Below, piece after piece: positions 42,901-52,659 of a stretch of 64,000 nucleotides of DNA. A model generated the notes under the pieces. It was given only the letters and a program-made list of their open reading frames with translations. It was not told where the DNA came from and did no database searches. How positions within the stretch are numbered: position 1 is the stretch's first letter; the number at the start of each line of letters is the position of its first letter. The position numbers were made by a program, and so were the translations under genes. This DNA comes from Patiria pectinifera. Taxonomy: Eukaryota; Echinodermata; Asteroidea; Valvatida; Asterinidae. The DNA is taken from assembly GCA_029964075.1 (NCBI GenBank), contig CM057149.1, positions 28,968,197-29,032,196 of the forward strand, in the 5' to 3' direction.

Positions 42901-45900
42901 ACTGGACGTGGGGCGCTACTGGATCAGATTAGGGGAGGAAAAGCTCTCAAAAAGGTATGAAAAGTCAGTTTGTTAGTAGATATCAATATGTTTAGCCTTG
43001 GGTGAAGCAGCTTTTTTGGTTTACGGCTAAAATTCCCCTCATTAAGAGGAATGTCATAGATTATTTTGAATACATACATACTTTTAGATTAGTGGAAGTT
43101 TGCCACATCACTGTGACTGAATTTTAAGCTGTCTGTCAGTAAGTGCATTTGGTTCTCCAGTGTTTGTCTTAGCTGCATATTTAGGCAGGGGTGTGAAATC
43201 TCCGCTTTTTAGTGGATTTCTGCTTTTTTGTTCAGCGTGGCACATTTTGTTTTCCGCTTTTTTTCTACCAATGGTCCAGATTTTCCCCGCTTTTTCTCCC
43301 GCGCGTAAGCATTGATTTTATTTCCGTTTATTTTATTTTCCGCCGCTGCCGAACACACGCGAAAAACACAGTCGATCCGCTCTTATACACATACACGTAG
43401 CTCTGTGGTGCATGCAAGCGAGTATTCAATGTACAATTACCCATGTACGTGTACTGTACATGTGCTGTATACGATGCGATGTGCATGCATTTTTCTGCTC
43501 GAAGCCGCATGCGTGTGTACAATGTATTGTACAATACATGTAAACAGCATCAGAGGAACCAACAGTCATTGCGCTGTGATTGGCTGCAGATTAATATGAA
43601 TATCACACATGCGCCATGAAGTGCGTTGGGACTCTTTGCAGCCGTTCCTGTGTCTGTGTAAGTATTGACACACAATGATCTCCACAATAACTCATTGTAA
43701 ACATCGAAAAGATCACTTTGCACACATCTTGCAAATATAAAGCCTTGAAATAAGACTAGTAAATTGTCGCCGTGCCAATAGAGGGCTTCATGCGGGGCAA
43801 AGTTCAGGTGTGCATTACATCTGCATCCTGCATTCATGCTGCATGCTGCTAATGTATGTACGTACGTTTAACACGGTTTCGCATGTATTCTCCGACAACT
43901 TTTGACATTAATACCGCAAGATGTCAGTGCAACACAAATGCATCATTGTCCAAAGAGGTTCAGAGTTTGATACTGACATTGACAAGACCGATTCTCAAGT
44001 TACAAATCCGTGGAAATGGATTTGGATGGAAAAACACTGTTCATGGGCAGAAATTATGCTACACGATCAGCAGCCTGGACATGCGATGTGCATTCTTTTC
44101 CTAAGTAAGAGCTAGATTTAAAGGAACTTTATTTTTTTGTGGGGCTTTGGCAGACTCGCACTACAAACCTCAATTTCAACGCAGTTTTCATATACAAGTT
44201 GGCCATTTAGGCAGTTTCAAGCCAATATGAAGGAAAATTTAACTTAAAAACATGCATGAATTGCAAAACATTTTCGACCAATAGTTGGCCCAGGAGGCTG
44301 TTAAATGCACCACAGAGCATCTACATTTCAAAATTTTCACGGGGCCCTTGGGCGTGCCCCGGACCCCACGCCGTAAGGTCTTTGCCCTTCGCGCTCGCAG
44401 GTTCGGCTATTTACAGGTTCAGCTATTTTCAGCTATTTTTGTTTAGCTCCACTCCCACCCCTGTTTAGGATTATTTGCAATTGGCACAGTAGACCTTTAT
44501 CATGCTGCCACCATTTCAGTCGTGTTCCCCGATCCAGTAACAGTACTGAATGATAATTTTTTTTTGGCAAAAAAGGAACCAGACTTCTTTTCTTTCCAGC
44601 CTCCCTTTGGTCACGTTGATTTGAATGGGTAAAAATCAAGATGGCCGCAACATGATAATGGTCTATGGAGTACCGAAGTGAATACGTCACGCACACAAAA
44701 TGTGTGTGAAAGACATTAGCGCGTGATTCAGCCCGTGAACCAACACACGCCCGTACTCCATCCGTTTGCACTACACTTTCTGGTTCTAACTGACATCACA
44801 CTTCGGTACTCCATAAGCGGCTTTGAATAAATGCAATATAATATCATGTGGTGCAGGTGTTAGTGGGTTGAGGCGATATATTGAGCACTCTGGTGATGGT
44901 AAAACGTCAATCGTCGGCATGCTTGTTCTCATTGCAGGTGGATGTATCTGATCGTGAGGGAGAAGTGGCCCCCAGCGTACCTCAGGATGGCCTAGGCGCT
45001 GCACTGCTCAACGCTCTGCAGATGAGAAGCAATGCCATCCACTCTGGTAAGCTAAAGCTTCAGGGCACCAAGGAACATTTTTGTAATAACCTGACAAACG
45101 GATCTACAGATTTCATGAGTTAAACATTGCTCAAAGTGAAGATAAGGATGGTACCAAATGGCATGAGATGGTGTTTCGGAAGAAAACAATTGTACATACT
45201 TTTTCTCTGCTTTCTCAAAGTGTACGGTAGCCACTGACCTGAAACTTCAACACTTTATAGTTGTTATGCATACTACAATGAAATCTCGATAAGTCAAACT
45301 CTGATAACTCAAAACGATTGTTAAGCCAAACAAAGAATCCATTCCCTTCAGTATTGTAAGGATGATAACTCAAAACTCTGTGAAAGTCAAATTTTGAACC
45401 TGTTCCTTTGAGGTTTGACTTTACGAGATATCACTGTACTTGCTTCAAAGTGGAGAAAATGTACACAAAAAAACAAATGATAAAATGTCCATGCTCTTTA
45501 ACAAATCCAATTTGTTTTCTCCCAACAGCAACAAAGTCTTCCTGAACCCTCTTGCTGTCTGAACAGTCACAGACAGTCAAAAATATCAATCCGGTTCCCC
45601 TGCCATGCCTTTTACACAGGCTAGTCAACAACAGTCCGATCATATTTGCACTGTGAAAAGTCAAATTCAGTCAACAGACAAAAGCAGGCATAACTGTATC
45701 AAGTTACATTCACAGTCACAGCCAGTCAATCCTGCTTTATGTAGGCTGGGAGCTCTTAACGGTTGAAAACGGTTGAAAACAGATTGATTTTGACTGAAAG
45801 GACAACTTTGCACAAAATGCATGTTTGCATGGGAGGGCAAATTATTAAAAAAAACTATTTTTGGTTTTCCGTTCTGCACACATGTCTCTAACATTAATCA

Positions 45901-46107
45901 TGGCTGTGATGGTCAAAACACCTAGACTGGGGCTTAACAGATCGGTCCATTTCTCTGCTTGTAGGAGTTCACAGAATTGTGCCTCTCCAGAAATTAATGC
46001 ATTTGCCTCTCTCTTTTTCTTCACCTCCCATCTCCCATGCAGAAGACAGTGATGACGATTCGGATGATGACGACTTTGATTATGATGATGACGAAGAGTG
46101 GGAGTAA
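30827..46107 (+). CDS. WASL: WASP/N-WASP family actin nucleation-promoting factor, copy B (gene span)
   Basis: Eleven exons give a 507-residue open frame, or 551 if the candidate cassette exon at 36,504-36,635 is included. Domains: WH1 (about 12-147), basic region (about 195-208), CRIB with [20 protein letters not shown] (about 208-232), GBD (to about 284), regular poly-proline blocks separated by SRG (about 290-400), WH2 motifs [16 protein letters not shown] and [15 protein letters not shown], central helix [19 protein letters not shown], acidic tail ending EEWE. It agrees better than copy A with N-WASP at CRIB, WH2 and central helix, so B is inferred to keep the ancestral Cdc42-gated Arp2/3 activation. 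It is in tandem, same strand, 9.7 kb after copy A. Intron positions and phases are identical. Confidence 0.96.
31788..31922 (+). CDS. WASL: WASP copy B exon 2: WH1 core
   Basis: Differs from copy A at two residues (Ser for Ala after VFL, Asn for Ser in KDNNL). Phase 0 to 0. Confidence 0.96.
32304..32396 (+). CDS. WASL: WASP copy B exon 3: WH1
   Basis: Encodes [20 protein letters not shown], then [11 protein letters not shown]. Phase 0 to 0, donor GTGAGT. Confidence 0.95.
32474..32847 (+). mobile_element. Harbinger-type MITE, family 2, in copy B intron 3
   Basis: 374 bp. Ends GGCC plus an A run then TTCGGTCTCTGGTCAGACC, mirrored at the right as GAGACCGACTTATTTA, a T run and GGCC. Flanked by TAA on both sides. 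The 62,023-62,387 element is the same family in reverse orientation. Copy A has the empty site. Confidence 0.85.
33006..33105 (+). CDS. WASL: WASP copy B exon 4: WH1 end
   Basis: Encodes [20 protein letters not shown], then [13 protein letters not shown]. Ends in phase 1, donor GTGAGT. Confidence 0.95.
33378..33638 (+). mobile_element. 261-bp insertion in copy B intron 4
   Basis: Flanked by the direct repeat CTTATAA (33,371-33,377 and 33,639-33,645). Copy A reads continuously through the corresponding site near 12,165-12,183. No clear terminal inverted repeat, so the class is unknown. Confidence 0.55.
33725..33905 (-). repeat. tRNA-derived SINE in copy B intron 4
   Basis: Read on the minus strand, the head GGTTGGCCTAGTGGTTA (A-box-like) and GGGGTTCAAAACCC (B-box-like) precede a body ending in CCTTGGGCAATCCTCTTTAC. 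This is the layout of a tRNA-head SINE. The remnant at 12,240-12,400 is at the equivalent place in copy A. Confidence 0.7.
34599..34670 (+). CDS. WASL: WASP copy B exon 5: linker
   Basis: Encodes [20 protein letters not shown], then VPTQ. Phase 1 to 1. Confidence 0.92.
35165..35620 (+). repeat. Minisatellite in copy B intron 5
   Basis: About five imperfect units built on CTGCTAAATGCAACCAACTG, CAACAGTGGATT and TATCAGCCTTGGCACTAT. Unit length is variable, up to about 100 bp. No counterpart in copy A. Confidence 0.75.
36504..36635 (+). CDS. WASL: Candidate cassette exon in copy B intron 5
   Basis: A 132-bp segment (44 codons) lies between a pyrimidine-rich tract with acceptor CGGCATTAG and donor ATGGTAGTAG. 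Entered in phase 1 and left in phase 1, it keeps the frame between exons 5 and 6 and has no stop. It would add a basic, Ser/Arg/His-rich segment: [20 protein letters not shown], then [20 protein letters not shown], then SPRH plus a split codon. Copy A intron 5 (0.9 kb) has no counterpart. The other two plus frames across it contain stops. Whether it is constitutive, alternative or unused cannot be told from sequence. Confidence 0.5.
39341..39500. mobile_element. 160-bp palindromic MITE in copy B intron 5
   Basis: Arms of about 65 bases: GTAGACCGCTTGCAGATGCG ... CATGTTGTGGGACAA mirrored by TTGTCCCACAACATG ... CGTCTGCAAGCGGTCTATAC. It would fold into a near-complete hairpin. Confidence 0.75.
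39982..40129 (+). CDS. WASL: WASP copy B exon 6: Thr run, basic region, CRIB start
   Basis: Encodes [20 protein letters not shown], then [20 protein letters not shown], then [10 protein letters not shown]. An ACC triplet run gives the threonine stretch. Phase 1 to 2. Confidence 0.94.
40451..40493 (+). CDS. WASL: WASP copy B exon 7: CRIB
   Basis: Encodes [14 protein letters not shown], very close to HIGHVGWDPNTGFD of N-WASP. Phase 2 to 0. Confidence 0.95.
41401..41523. repeat. Hairpin in copy B intron 7
   Basis: TTTTGAAGTATGGCGGACAC is mirrored by GTGTCTGCCATACTTCAAAA about 60 bases on. Copy A intron 7 has only the right arm (15,620-15,665), so the left arm was gained in B or lost in A. Confidence 0.6.
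41578..41725 (+). CDS. WASL: WASP copy B exon 8: GBD
   Basis: Encodes [20 protein letters not shown], then [20 protein letters not shown], then INAIKDEVA. Phase 0 to 1. Confidence 0.95.
42151..42407. mobile_element. MITE in copy B intron 8
   Basis: About 255 bp with inverted ends TATGTGATACGATCAAGCTA / TAGCTTGATTGCATCACATA. Another copy, in reverse orientation, is at about 57,153-57,410 in NFYB intron 1. Copy A intron 8 has the unoccupied site near 16,270-16,300. A TA or short AT-rich duplication is likely. Confidence 0.75.
42458..42954 (+). CDS. WASL: WASP copy B exon 9: proline-rich and WH2 motifs
   Basis: Regular blocks of 5-8 prolines, then a glycine run, then two WH2 motifs. Phase 1 to 0. 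Confidence 0.96.
44667..44812 (+). mobile_element. 146-bp MITE-like repeat in copy B intron 9
   Basis: Ends GGAGTACCGAAGTG / CACTTCGGTACTCC, full-length copy of the repeat cut at window start (1-119). Absent from copy A intron 9. Confidence 0.7.
44938..45046 (+). CDS. WASL: WASP copy B exon 10: central helix
   Basis: Begins [20 protein letters not shown] and ends [10 protein letters not shown]. Phase 0 to 1, donor GTAAGC. Confidence 0.95.
45276..45436 (+). mobile_element. pogo/Tigger-like MITE in copy B intron 10
   Basis: 161 bp with inverted ends CAATGAAATCTCGATAAGTC / GACTTTACGAGATATCACTG and TA on both sides. The TCTCGATAAGTCAAAC theme is typical of pogo/Tigger-derived elements. Confidence 0.6.
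46043..46107 (+). CDS. WASL: WASP copy B exon 11: acidic tail and stop
   Basis: Encodes [20 protein letters not shown], then E and TAA. One codon longer than copy A. Confidence 0.96.
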
Positions 46108-49053
46108 ACCAATAATCAAGGAGAGATGATGAATCAAGGAGAGATGATGCAATCGAGAAAAAAATTGATCAAGCAATTACAGTCCAATTTTAATTGTTTC
46201 CTTATGGGCTCCGTGCTCAAGTACCCTCCCAACGGTATAGAGGGGCGAGTTGGGGGAGACCACAGGGAGTAAAATTTGAACACATTGTCACTGACACCTG
46301 ATGCTCAAACGAAGACGTTATGGCATTGTGCACATTCAGAGTTAAACAAATTTTGCTTACTTTAATGCTATACATGCACGAACCAGGAGATGCACGCAGT
46401 GGGTCCCATCCAATGGGTTCTTGAAAGTAAACCCAAAAACAAACGCCATCTCTTGTTCATGCACGGAGCCAATCCTGTGGTATCTAATTCTCTGAGTTGT
46501 AGTCGAGTCCACCACATTTCCATCACAAGTCCTTCATTAGTAAATCGCAAGTTCTTTCACAAGTCCAGTCACAAGGAACAGGGGGTGAACAATAACAACG
46601 GAGTGCTTTGTTCCGATTCATTTGAATCACGGATCCTCTACACAAGGAGAATACGAATTCCCCATATTCCTGGTTAGAGGCGTGATATGGCACTTGGGCG
46701 TCGTGTGTGTGCGGGCGCGAGATTTGGCGCGCGACTGCAGTCTTTCAGTAGTCAAATTTCTGTCAGGACGCCAGCTGTCGGCGATCATGGCGCGCATGCA
46801 TTGTTCTACATGTTCTTATTAAAGTTGTTCTATGCACGGACGCAGCATGTAGACAATCCATTCCGTACAGTTTGTACACAAGCTCAGATGAGTCGTTTAT
46901 CCTTGTGTAGAGAATCTTTGTTTGAATGAGTATGACTTGAATGGAGACTGGAGACTGGAGGACTTGTCGATGACTTGTGTGGACTTGTAGCTAGACTTGA
47001 CAACACCACTGCCAAGTCTGTAATAAATAGCTGACCCAAAAGTTAGAGAAAAACACTAGTCCTTGATCAGTAAAAATGTCTTCCTCAAATTTAACTGATT
47101 TTTGTTATTATTAAGTGATGAGATTTTGTTCACTGAGTAACTTTTGTTGTATATGCAGATGTATTGCTGTGTTACCAGTATAGTTCTATATATTAATATA
47201 TATATTATAGGTCCACGTATAGACCATGTTACATTTGTTTACAAATTGGATGTTTGTAGTCACATGATGCCAACTTTCAGTGAACAGTTCTCTTCTGCAC
47301 TGCATGTGTATCTCCTGAAACGTGATCGGTGCGAAAGTGGTGACATAAAATGTGGGCAAAATAACATGCAAAAGATGCTTAAATGTTTGGGTTGCCTGTC
47401 GGCTGCCCGTTTATATGATGTCACAGGTACCATGGTCTGTAAGTTCTTTTGATTCAAAGGTTACCACTGTCAGTATCAAAAATTGTCCAGTAACCCAAGT
47501 GTACGGTGGAAATCAACAGGACATTTCTTGACATTTTTAAAGAAATCGTCTTTAAAGTGAATATTGTAGCACAGTACACTTTATTTTCTTTTAGGTGTTG
47601 TGAGTCTCAGGTTAGGTTTTGAAAACCCGTACAGGGGTAAATCTGCCAATTCTTTCTACAGCCATTCTTTGCATCATGTAAGGGGTAGACTTTTTGTCTC
47701 CAAATAAATTTGTAGTTTACTCTATGTGTATAGTTTATTGATTCTAATTATATGAACTTATGAAGTATATTTTGCCTGTCAAGTTTGTTCTCATTTCGTC
47801 TCGGCATTATTGTGAAAATATTAAAGTATATATTTTTCAGTGAAGTTACTTGTAGTTATAACCAAAACGATGAAGAAAAAAAAATGATTTTTCCGAAAGT
47901 ACAAGAAATTCTGTGAAAATGCTTCATGAAGCTAAATAGTGGATACCTTTTTCTTTGGGCATTATTGTAGTCCAGTCCTTATACTATAAATCCCTGTCAT
48001 CTGGTGGGTCGTTGATCACACTCATAAACATTTATTATTTGTATAAGATCACATTTTTTATTGAGTTAGAAACCTTTATTGCAGTCTTTATCACTCCAAA
48101 TAGCATGCTTGCAATAAATGGTTGAATATTCTAGATGGAATGACAGACAGTACTGTCGATATTTGGTTGTCTTCTTCATGTTCTATTTGGTTTTTATCTC
48201 GATGTGTTGTTAACCGCCCCCAGCTGGAGGGATTGATCTGTTATATTTTCAGAAGGGGGGGGGGGGGCTGGTACCATTTTCCAATAGGGGGCGCTCTTCA
48301 AAACCGGCCATTATTATGCAAAATACGCATTATGTGCACATTTCAGGCCGCATTGTTAAGGTTAATTTTGGGGCTGGATTTTCCTATTCCTCGTTCATAT
48401 CAAAAATTTCAATACCATTTTGGTAATTACTTCAAACAAATTGCCGATTTATAAGGCAATTAATTTTGTTTTATATTGAGGGGGCCCTTTTTTGCTTGAA
48501 GGGGCACATTTATGTCCGAAAGGGGCACTTGGGTAAATCTGGGGGCACTTTCCCAGCCCAGCTCCCCCTTCCGCCGCCCCTGCACCCCCCTCCACCCCCA
48601 CCCCCGCCCAATAATTATGTATTTTACGACACACGCTATGCATTTTGCATTTATATGCTAACCGAACTATATCAATTAACATAAATTATAATTTCCAGTT
48701 AAAGAGGTAAACATTTATATAAATACGCCAAGCGCTGCTCGCGCCTGACCGCCATTTGCATTTTAACGTACGTGGTACATATCCCCATTTTTAGTGACCG
48801 TTTTAGCCGAATTTCGGCTAAATTTGACAGAATTTTCCGGGTTTGACAGCAAATTTAGCAGAATGAAATTTCTCGGCAGATTTCTGTAAAATTTGTGGTT
48901 TGACAGAAAATATATGGTAGATTTGAAAAATATAGCTAAGTAGTTTCGAAAAAGCTACAGTGATTTGAGGTTCCCTGACGTGTATTAAATACACAGTTAA
49001 GTATCGTCAGACCATTGCAAGCCTGTAGACACCAAAGATCCTATAGCATTAAC
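46108..49053. other. Region downstream of copy B
   Basis: Likely contains the copy B 3' UTR near its start; a candidate AATAAA is at 47,022. A G-run with GGTACCATTTTCCAATAGGG (48,255-48,300) resembles 19,770-19,815. No gene was found. Confidence 0.5.
47022..47027 (+). promoter_or_regulatory. Candidate polyadenylation signal for copy B
   Basis: AATAAA, 0.9 kb after the stop codon. Selected by position only. Confidence 0.25.
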
Positions 49054-50302
49054 GGGTGTCGGACGCTTCGCCCCATTTCCACGTCGCCCCATGTCACTTC
49101 GCCCCTAACCACTTCGCCCATCCCCACTTCGCCCCATCCCCACATCGCCCCATCTCCGCTTCGCCCCATCCCCAACCTCGTACCCAGGGTGTCGAGCAGT
49201 ACGCGCCCACCACTACCTGCTCTCTCACCCTGGTATTGGATCATTTGCATGTGCAAGATTTTTGCAGACGTATGCAAATGAGGAACAGTCTGGTGCCTGG
49301 ATATGCGTTACACATTAGCGTTTGTTTTTGTATGCGGTGTCTGGGGTAAAAACAGAGTCAATTCGTAGCAGCGCGAGCACGGCGTGAGTTACGAAAACAC
49401 GATTTTTGAAATCAAACTGTTACGATCTTATCGAGACAACATGCAGTATCATTTTTCATATTAATATGAGCAAATTGGAAAGGAAATTAGTAGAGAAGGC
49501 GTGGACGAATGATCGCGAAAACACGTACTGCACGTTGTGAATATATAGCACCAAGTACACGATAAAAATCCATTACTAGCCAATTGCGGTATCCAATCAG
49601 GATACAGGAAGAAAGTTTCCTATCCAGGGTTTACTATTGGAAACGCGGTTGGAAATAAAGTAAGCACCGGGGACGAGGTTGCCCCATCCCCACTTCGCCC
49701 CATCCCCGCTTCGCCCCATCCCCGCTTCGCCCCATCCCCGCTTCGCCCCATCCCCACTTCGCCCCATGTAGTATGAAAAAGGTGAAGGCTAGGGGTGCAG
49801 ACCAAATAAACTGCCAAAGACCCCAGATAATAAATGTTCCAAATTCTAGAAACTCAGGAAAAATACAAACTTTCTGATGAGGTGCTCGAGACACAGATGA
49901 GAGAAATGATGGCTCTATCCCATTCAGAGACGCCTCTTCTATTGGCTTGTGAATAAAAAATGTGCGTAAGAACAACACATCATTTAGATGAGATTGGTTC
50001 CTCCAAGAGTGAAATTAGGATGTCAAAGGTTTTGTCGTTCTCAGATAAGTGGGAGACGGGTTGGTATAGCCAGGTTGGGAACAAAGTTGGATCTGTTGAA
50101 ATTGTTTTTTAAGCCAATAAAATAGATGAGATTTTTTTTTTTATATGTAACGGCTGGGGCGAAGTGGGAATGGGGCGAAGTGGGGATGGGGCGAAGTGGG
50201 AATGGGGCGAAGTAGGAATGGGGCGAAGCGGGGATGGGGCGAAGTGGTTAGGGGCGAAGTGACATGGGGCGACGTGGAAATGGGGCGAAGTGTCCGACAT
50301 TC
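49054..50302. mobile_element. Foldback element with 16-bp repeats CTTCGCCCCATCCCCA
   Basis: Outer inverted ends GGGTGTCGGACGCTTCGCCC (left) and its partner GAATGTCGGACACTTCGCCC (right end read in reverse), each followed by tandem units of about 16 bp such as CTTCGCCCCATCCCCG. The host duplication is GCATTAAC, 8 bp, at 49,046-49,053 and 50,303-50,310. A 509-bp transposon (49,173-49,681) is nested in the left array. No protein is encoded. The architecture matches foldback or TU-type elements. Confidence 0.85.
49173..49681 (+). mobile_element. 509-bp transposon nested in the foldback element
   Basis: Same element as 30,212-30,725, differing by scattered bases and a short deletion. It is flanked by the 9-bp duplication CCCCATCCC (49,164-49,172 and 49,682-49,690), which is part of the host 16-bp unit, so this insertion is the younger one. 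Confidence 0.88.
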
Positions 50303-50890
50303 GCATTAACTTGTGCCGCGTAGCAAATTAACGTGCACATTTTTTAGATTTTTTTCAAATTTAATATTTTACAGGAAATTTTATGAGTTTTGTTTTGTTC
50401 TGTGAAATTTTTCTATCATCTGCATGTGAGTACATTTATTTATAACGTCTTTCTTGTAATAATAGGTGATTTAGCAGATTTTTGTTAAATCTAGCAGATT
50501 TTTGAAGTGAATCTAGCAGAATTTTGCCATTGCCGTACGGTCACCGTGATCCCCAAACACGAAGATTTCTTGCATTCTGGTTCGTCTCTTTGGGAAGAAC
50601 TGGCCGATATTTTAGCCAACCACCTTGCCGGATAGCGCCGCTCTGCAACTCCTGCTGCTGATTGCTGGTAAGGCTTGCGATCACAGTCCAATGAAGATTA
50701 AGTGATCGTGTGGCTCGTCTTTTGATTGTCATAATGGTTCTTGTTTTGTTAATTTGAGTTGTTGATGACGAGATGACCGAAATTTTTATTGTGTAAAATT
50801 ACGCGCCGTGCATGCAGTGCAATAAATCGTGGCGTTGTTATTGACGCCACGTACATGTACGTTTACGGGTTTAGCCGTGTAGTTGTGGTC

Positions 50891-52552
50891 GGTATCGGGA
50901 CAACTCGTACCCGGGACAACTCGTACCCGGGACGACTCGTACCCCAAATTTGTGACCCGGGACTACTCCTAGAACTATGAGGCTCCGCGTGAGCGGAGCC
51001 TCATAGAGTCAGAAGCCCGCAAAATTGCTGTCAACACAAAACACTAATGAAGTACAAAAACGTCCATTCCAAATAAGCCATTTCCCACAGAACCGCTGCA
51101 CAGTTTGCCCCTAAACTCCGTACAATAGCTCATGACATACTCACGTTATGTGCACCAAACAAACATCGGTGGATTCTGTCTGTTTTTAGGCCAAAATGAT
51201 GAAAAATATGCCCTTTCCGCACTGAGCCAACCTAACACTTGAAACGAGCAAGCGCGCTGATATCGCAGTCATTTTCGGGTTCGATCGCTCGTAGCGCTAG
51301 TCTGGTTCCCCGACCTGACAATTTCCCCCGACGTCTACACGTCTAAATTGTAGGTCAGGCAGCCTCCGTGGCTAAAAATAAACATGACGACATTGACGGC
51401 CCTTTTTCAAAGCTCGACTTCGTTTCCGAATTCGCTTGATCACATAAAGCTTTTAATGTTCCGATCATTTTTTTAAAAATAAATCACTTGCTTCATATAT
51501 CATACAGTTATGATATACAGTTTAATACTTCTGTAAGAAAGCATTGACTAATTTTGACCTGGAATCTTCAAAGTTGGACACCCAAACAGCACTGTTAGCA
51601 GGCGGAGCCGAAATGAGACCACGCCGAGTTTTGGAAAATGCCGGTAACGGTCGTCAAATTCAAAATTGTACATGACGCAGCAAAAAGTTCGCCCGTACGA
51701 TCCGAGTATATTTGATGCACAAAATCGTCGTTGAATTTCAAGTTTTCGAAATGAAAACAATGAATATTAATTATCAACTCATTTAAAATAAAATTAATAA
51801 GCAATTAGCAGTTAATTAACCCTATATTATATACTCGGAAATACTCGGGCGCTATCCGATTGTCGACGAAACGACTTCGGCAAACTTCGGAAATTTTCGG
51901 AAAAAGGAGGAATTCCTCCCGTTTTAGTCACGTGACGTAAATTGTAATACATTGTATTACCGGAGGCTACCGGACCTAAGATTCATCAGGAATAGTCGGA
52001 ATCTTTTGGTCTGGGAACCAGACTATCGTAGCGCGCCGCGGGGGGTACGTACTTGCACTTGTACGCATGCGCATACTATCAATCCGCTCCTACACAATAC
52101 CCCCCGCGGCGCGCTCCGAGCGATCGAACGGAAATGACTGCGATATCAGCGCGCGTGCTCGTTTCAAGTGTTAGGTTGGCTCAGTGCGGAAAGGGCATAT
52201 TTTTCATCATTTTGGCCTAAAAACAGACAGAATCCACCGATGTTTGTTTGGTGCACATAACGTGAGTATGTCATGAGGTATTGTACGGAGTTTAGGGGCA
52301 AACTGTGCAGCGGTTCTGTGGGAAATGGCTTATTTGGAATGGACGTTTTTGTACTTAATTAGTGTTTTGTGTTGACAGCAATTTTGCGGGCTTCTGACTC
52401 TATGAGGCTCCGCTCACGCGGAGCCTCATAGTTCTAGGAGTAACCCGGGACAACTCGTACCCGAGACGACTCGTACCGTCCCGGGTACGAGTTGTCCCGG
52501 GTACGAGTTGTCCCGGGTACGAGTTGTCTCGGGTACAAGTTGTCCAACATTC
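50891..52552. mobile_element. Foldback element with 16-bp repeats CCCGGGACAACTCGTA
   Basis: Outer arrays GGGACAACTCGTACCC at both ends, then a perfect small hairpin (CTATGAGGCTCCGC / GCGGAGCCTCATAG), then arms of about 400 bases. The centre holds another palindrome AGCGCGCCGCGGGGGGTA / TACCCCCCGCGGCGCGCT (near 52,030-52,115). Host duplication TTGTGGTC at 50,883-50,890 and 52,553-52,560 (two further bases GG also match). No ORF of note. Confidence 0.85.
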
Positions 52553-52659
52553 TTGTGGTCGGCGTAGCCCCACATACATTTGTATGTTTGCAGGCTAGGT
52601 GATTTTTTTGTGTTTTTCTTTGTGTGTGTGTGCGTGCTTGTCTGAGTTTGTCTTAGCCC

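Noticed and set aside
42453-42902. Minus-strand Gly-rich open frame, and its partner at 16,330-16,707
   Set aside because: Both are antisense shadows of the proline-rich exon 9 of the WASP genes (CCN codons read as NGG).
49060-50300. CRISPR-like array of short repeats
   Set aside because: Units are directly tandem with no unique spacers, occur in both orientations at element ends, and the genome is eukaryotic.
50880-52562. Interpreting the 50,891-52,552 element as an autonomous Mutator-like transposon
   Set aside because: Long inverted repeats fit a MULE, but the centre encodes no transposase, and duplication length (8, perhaps 10) and end similarity to the neighbouring foldback do not settle the superfamily.
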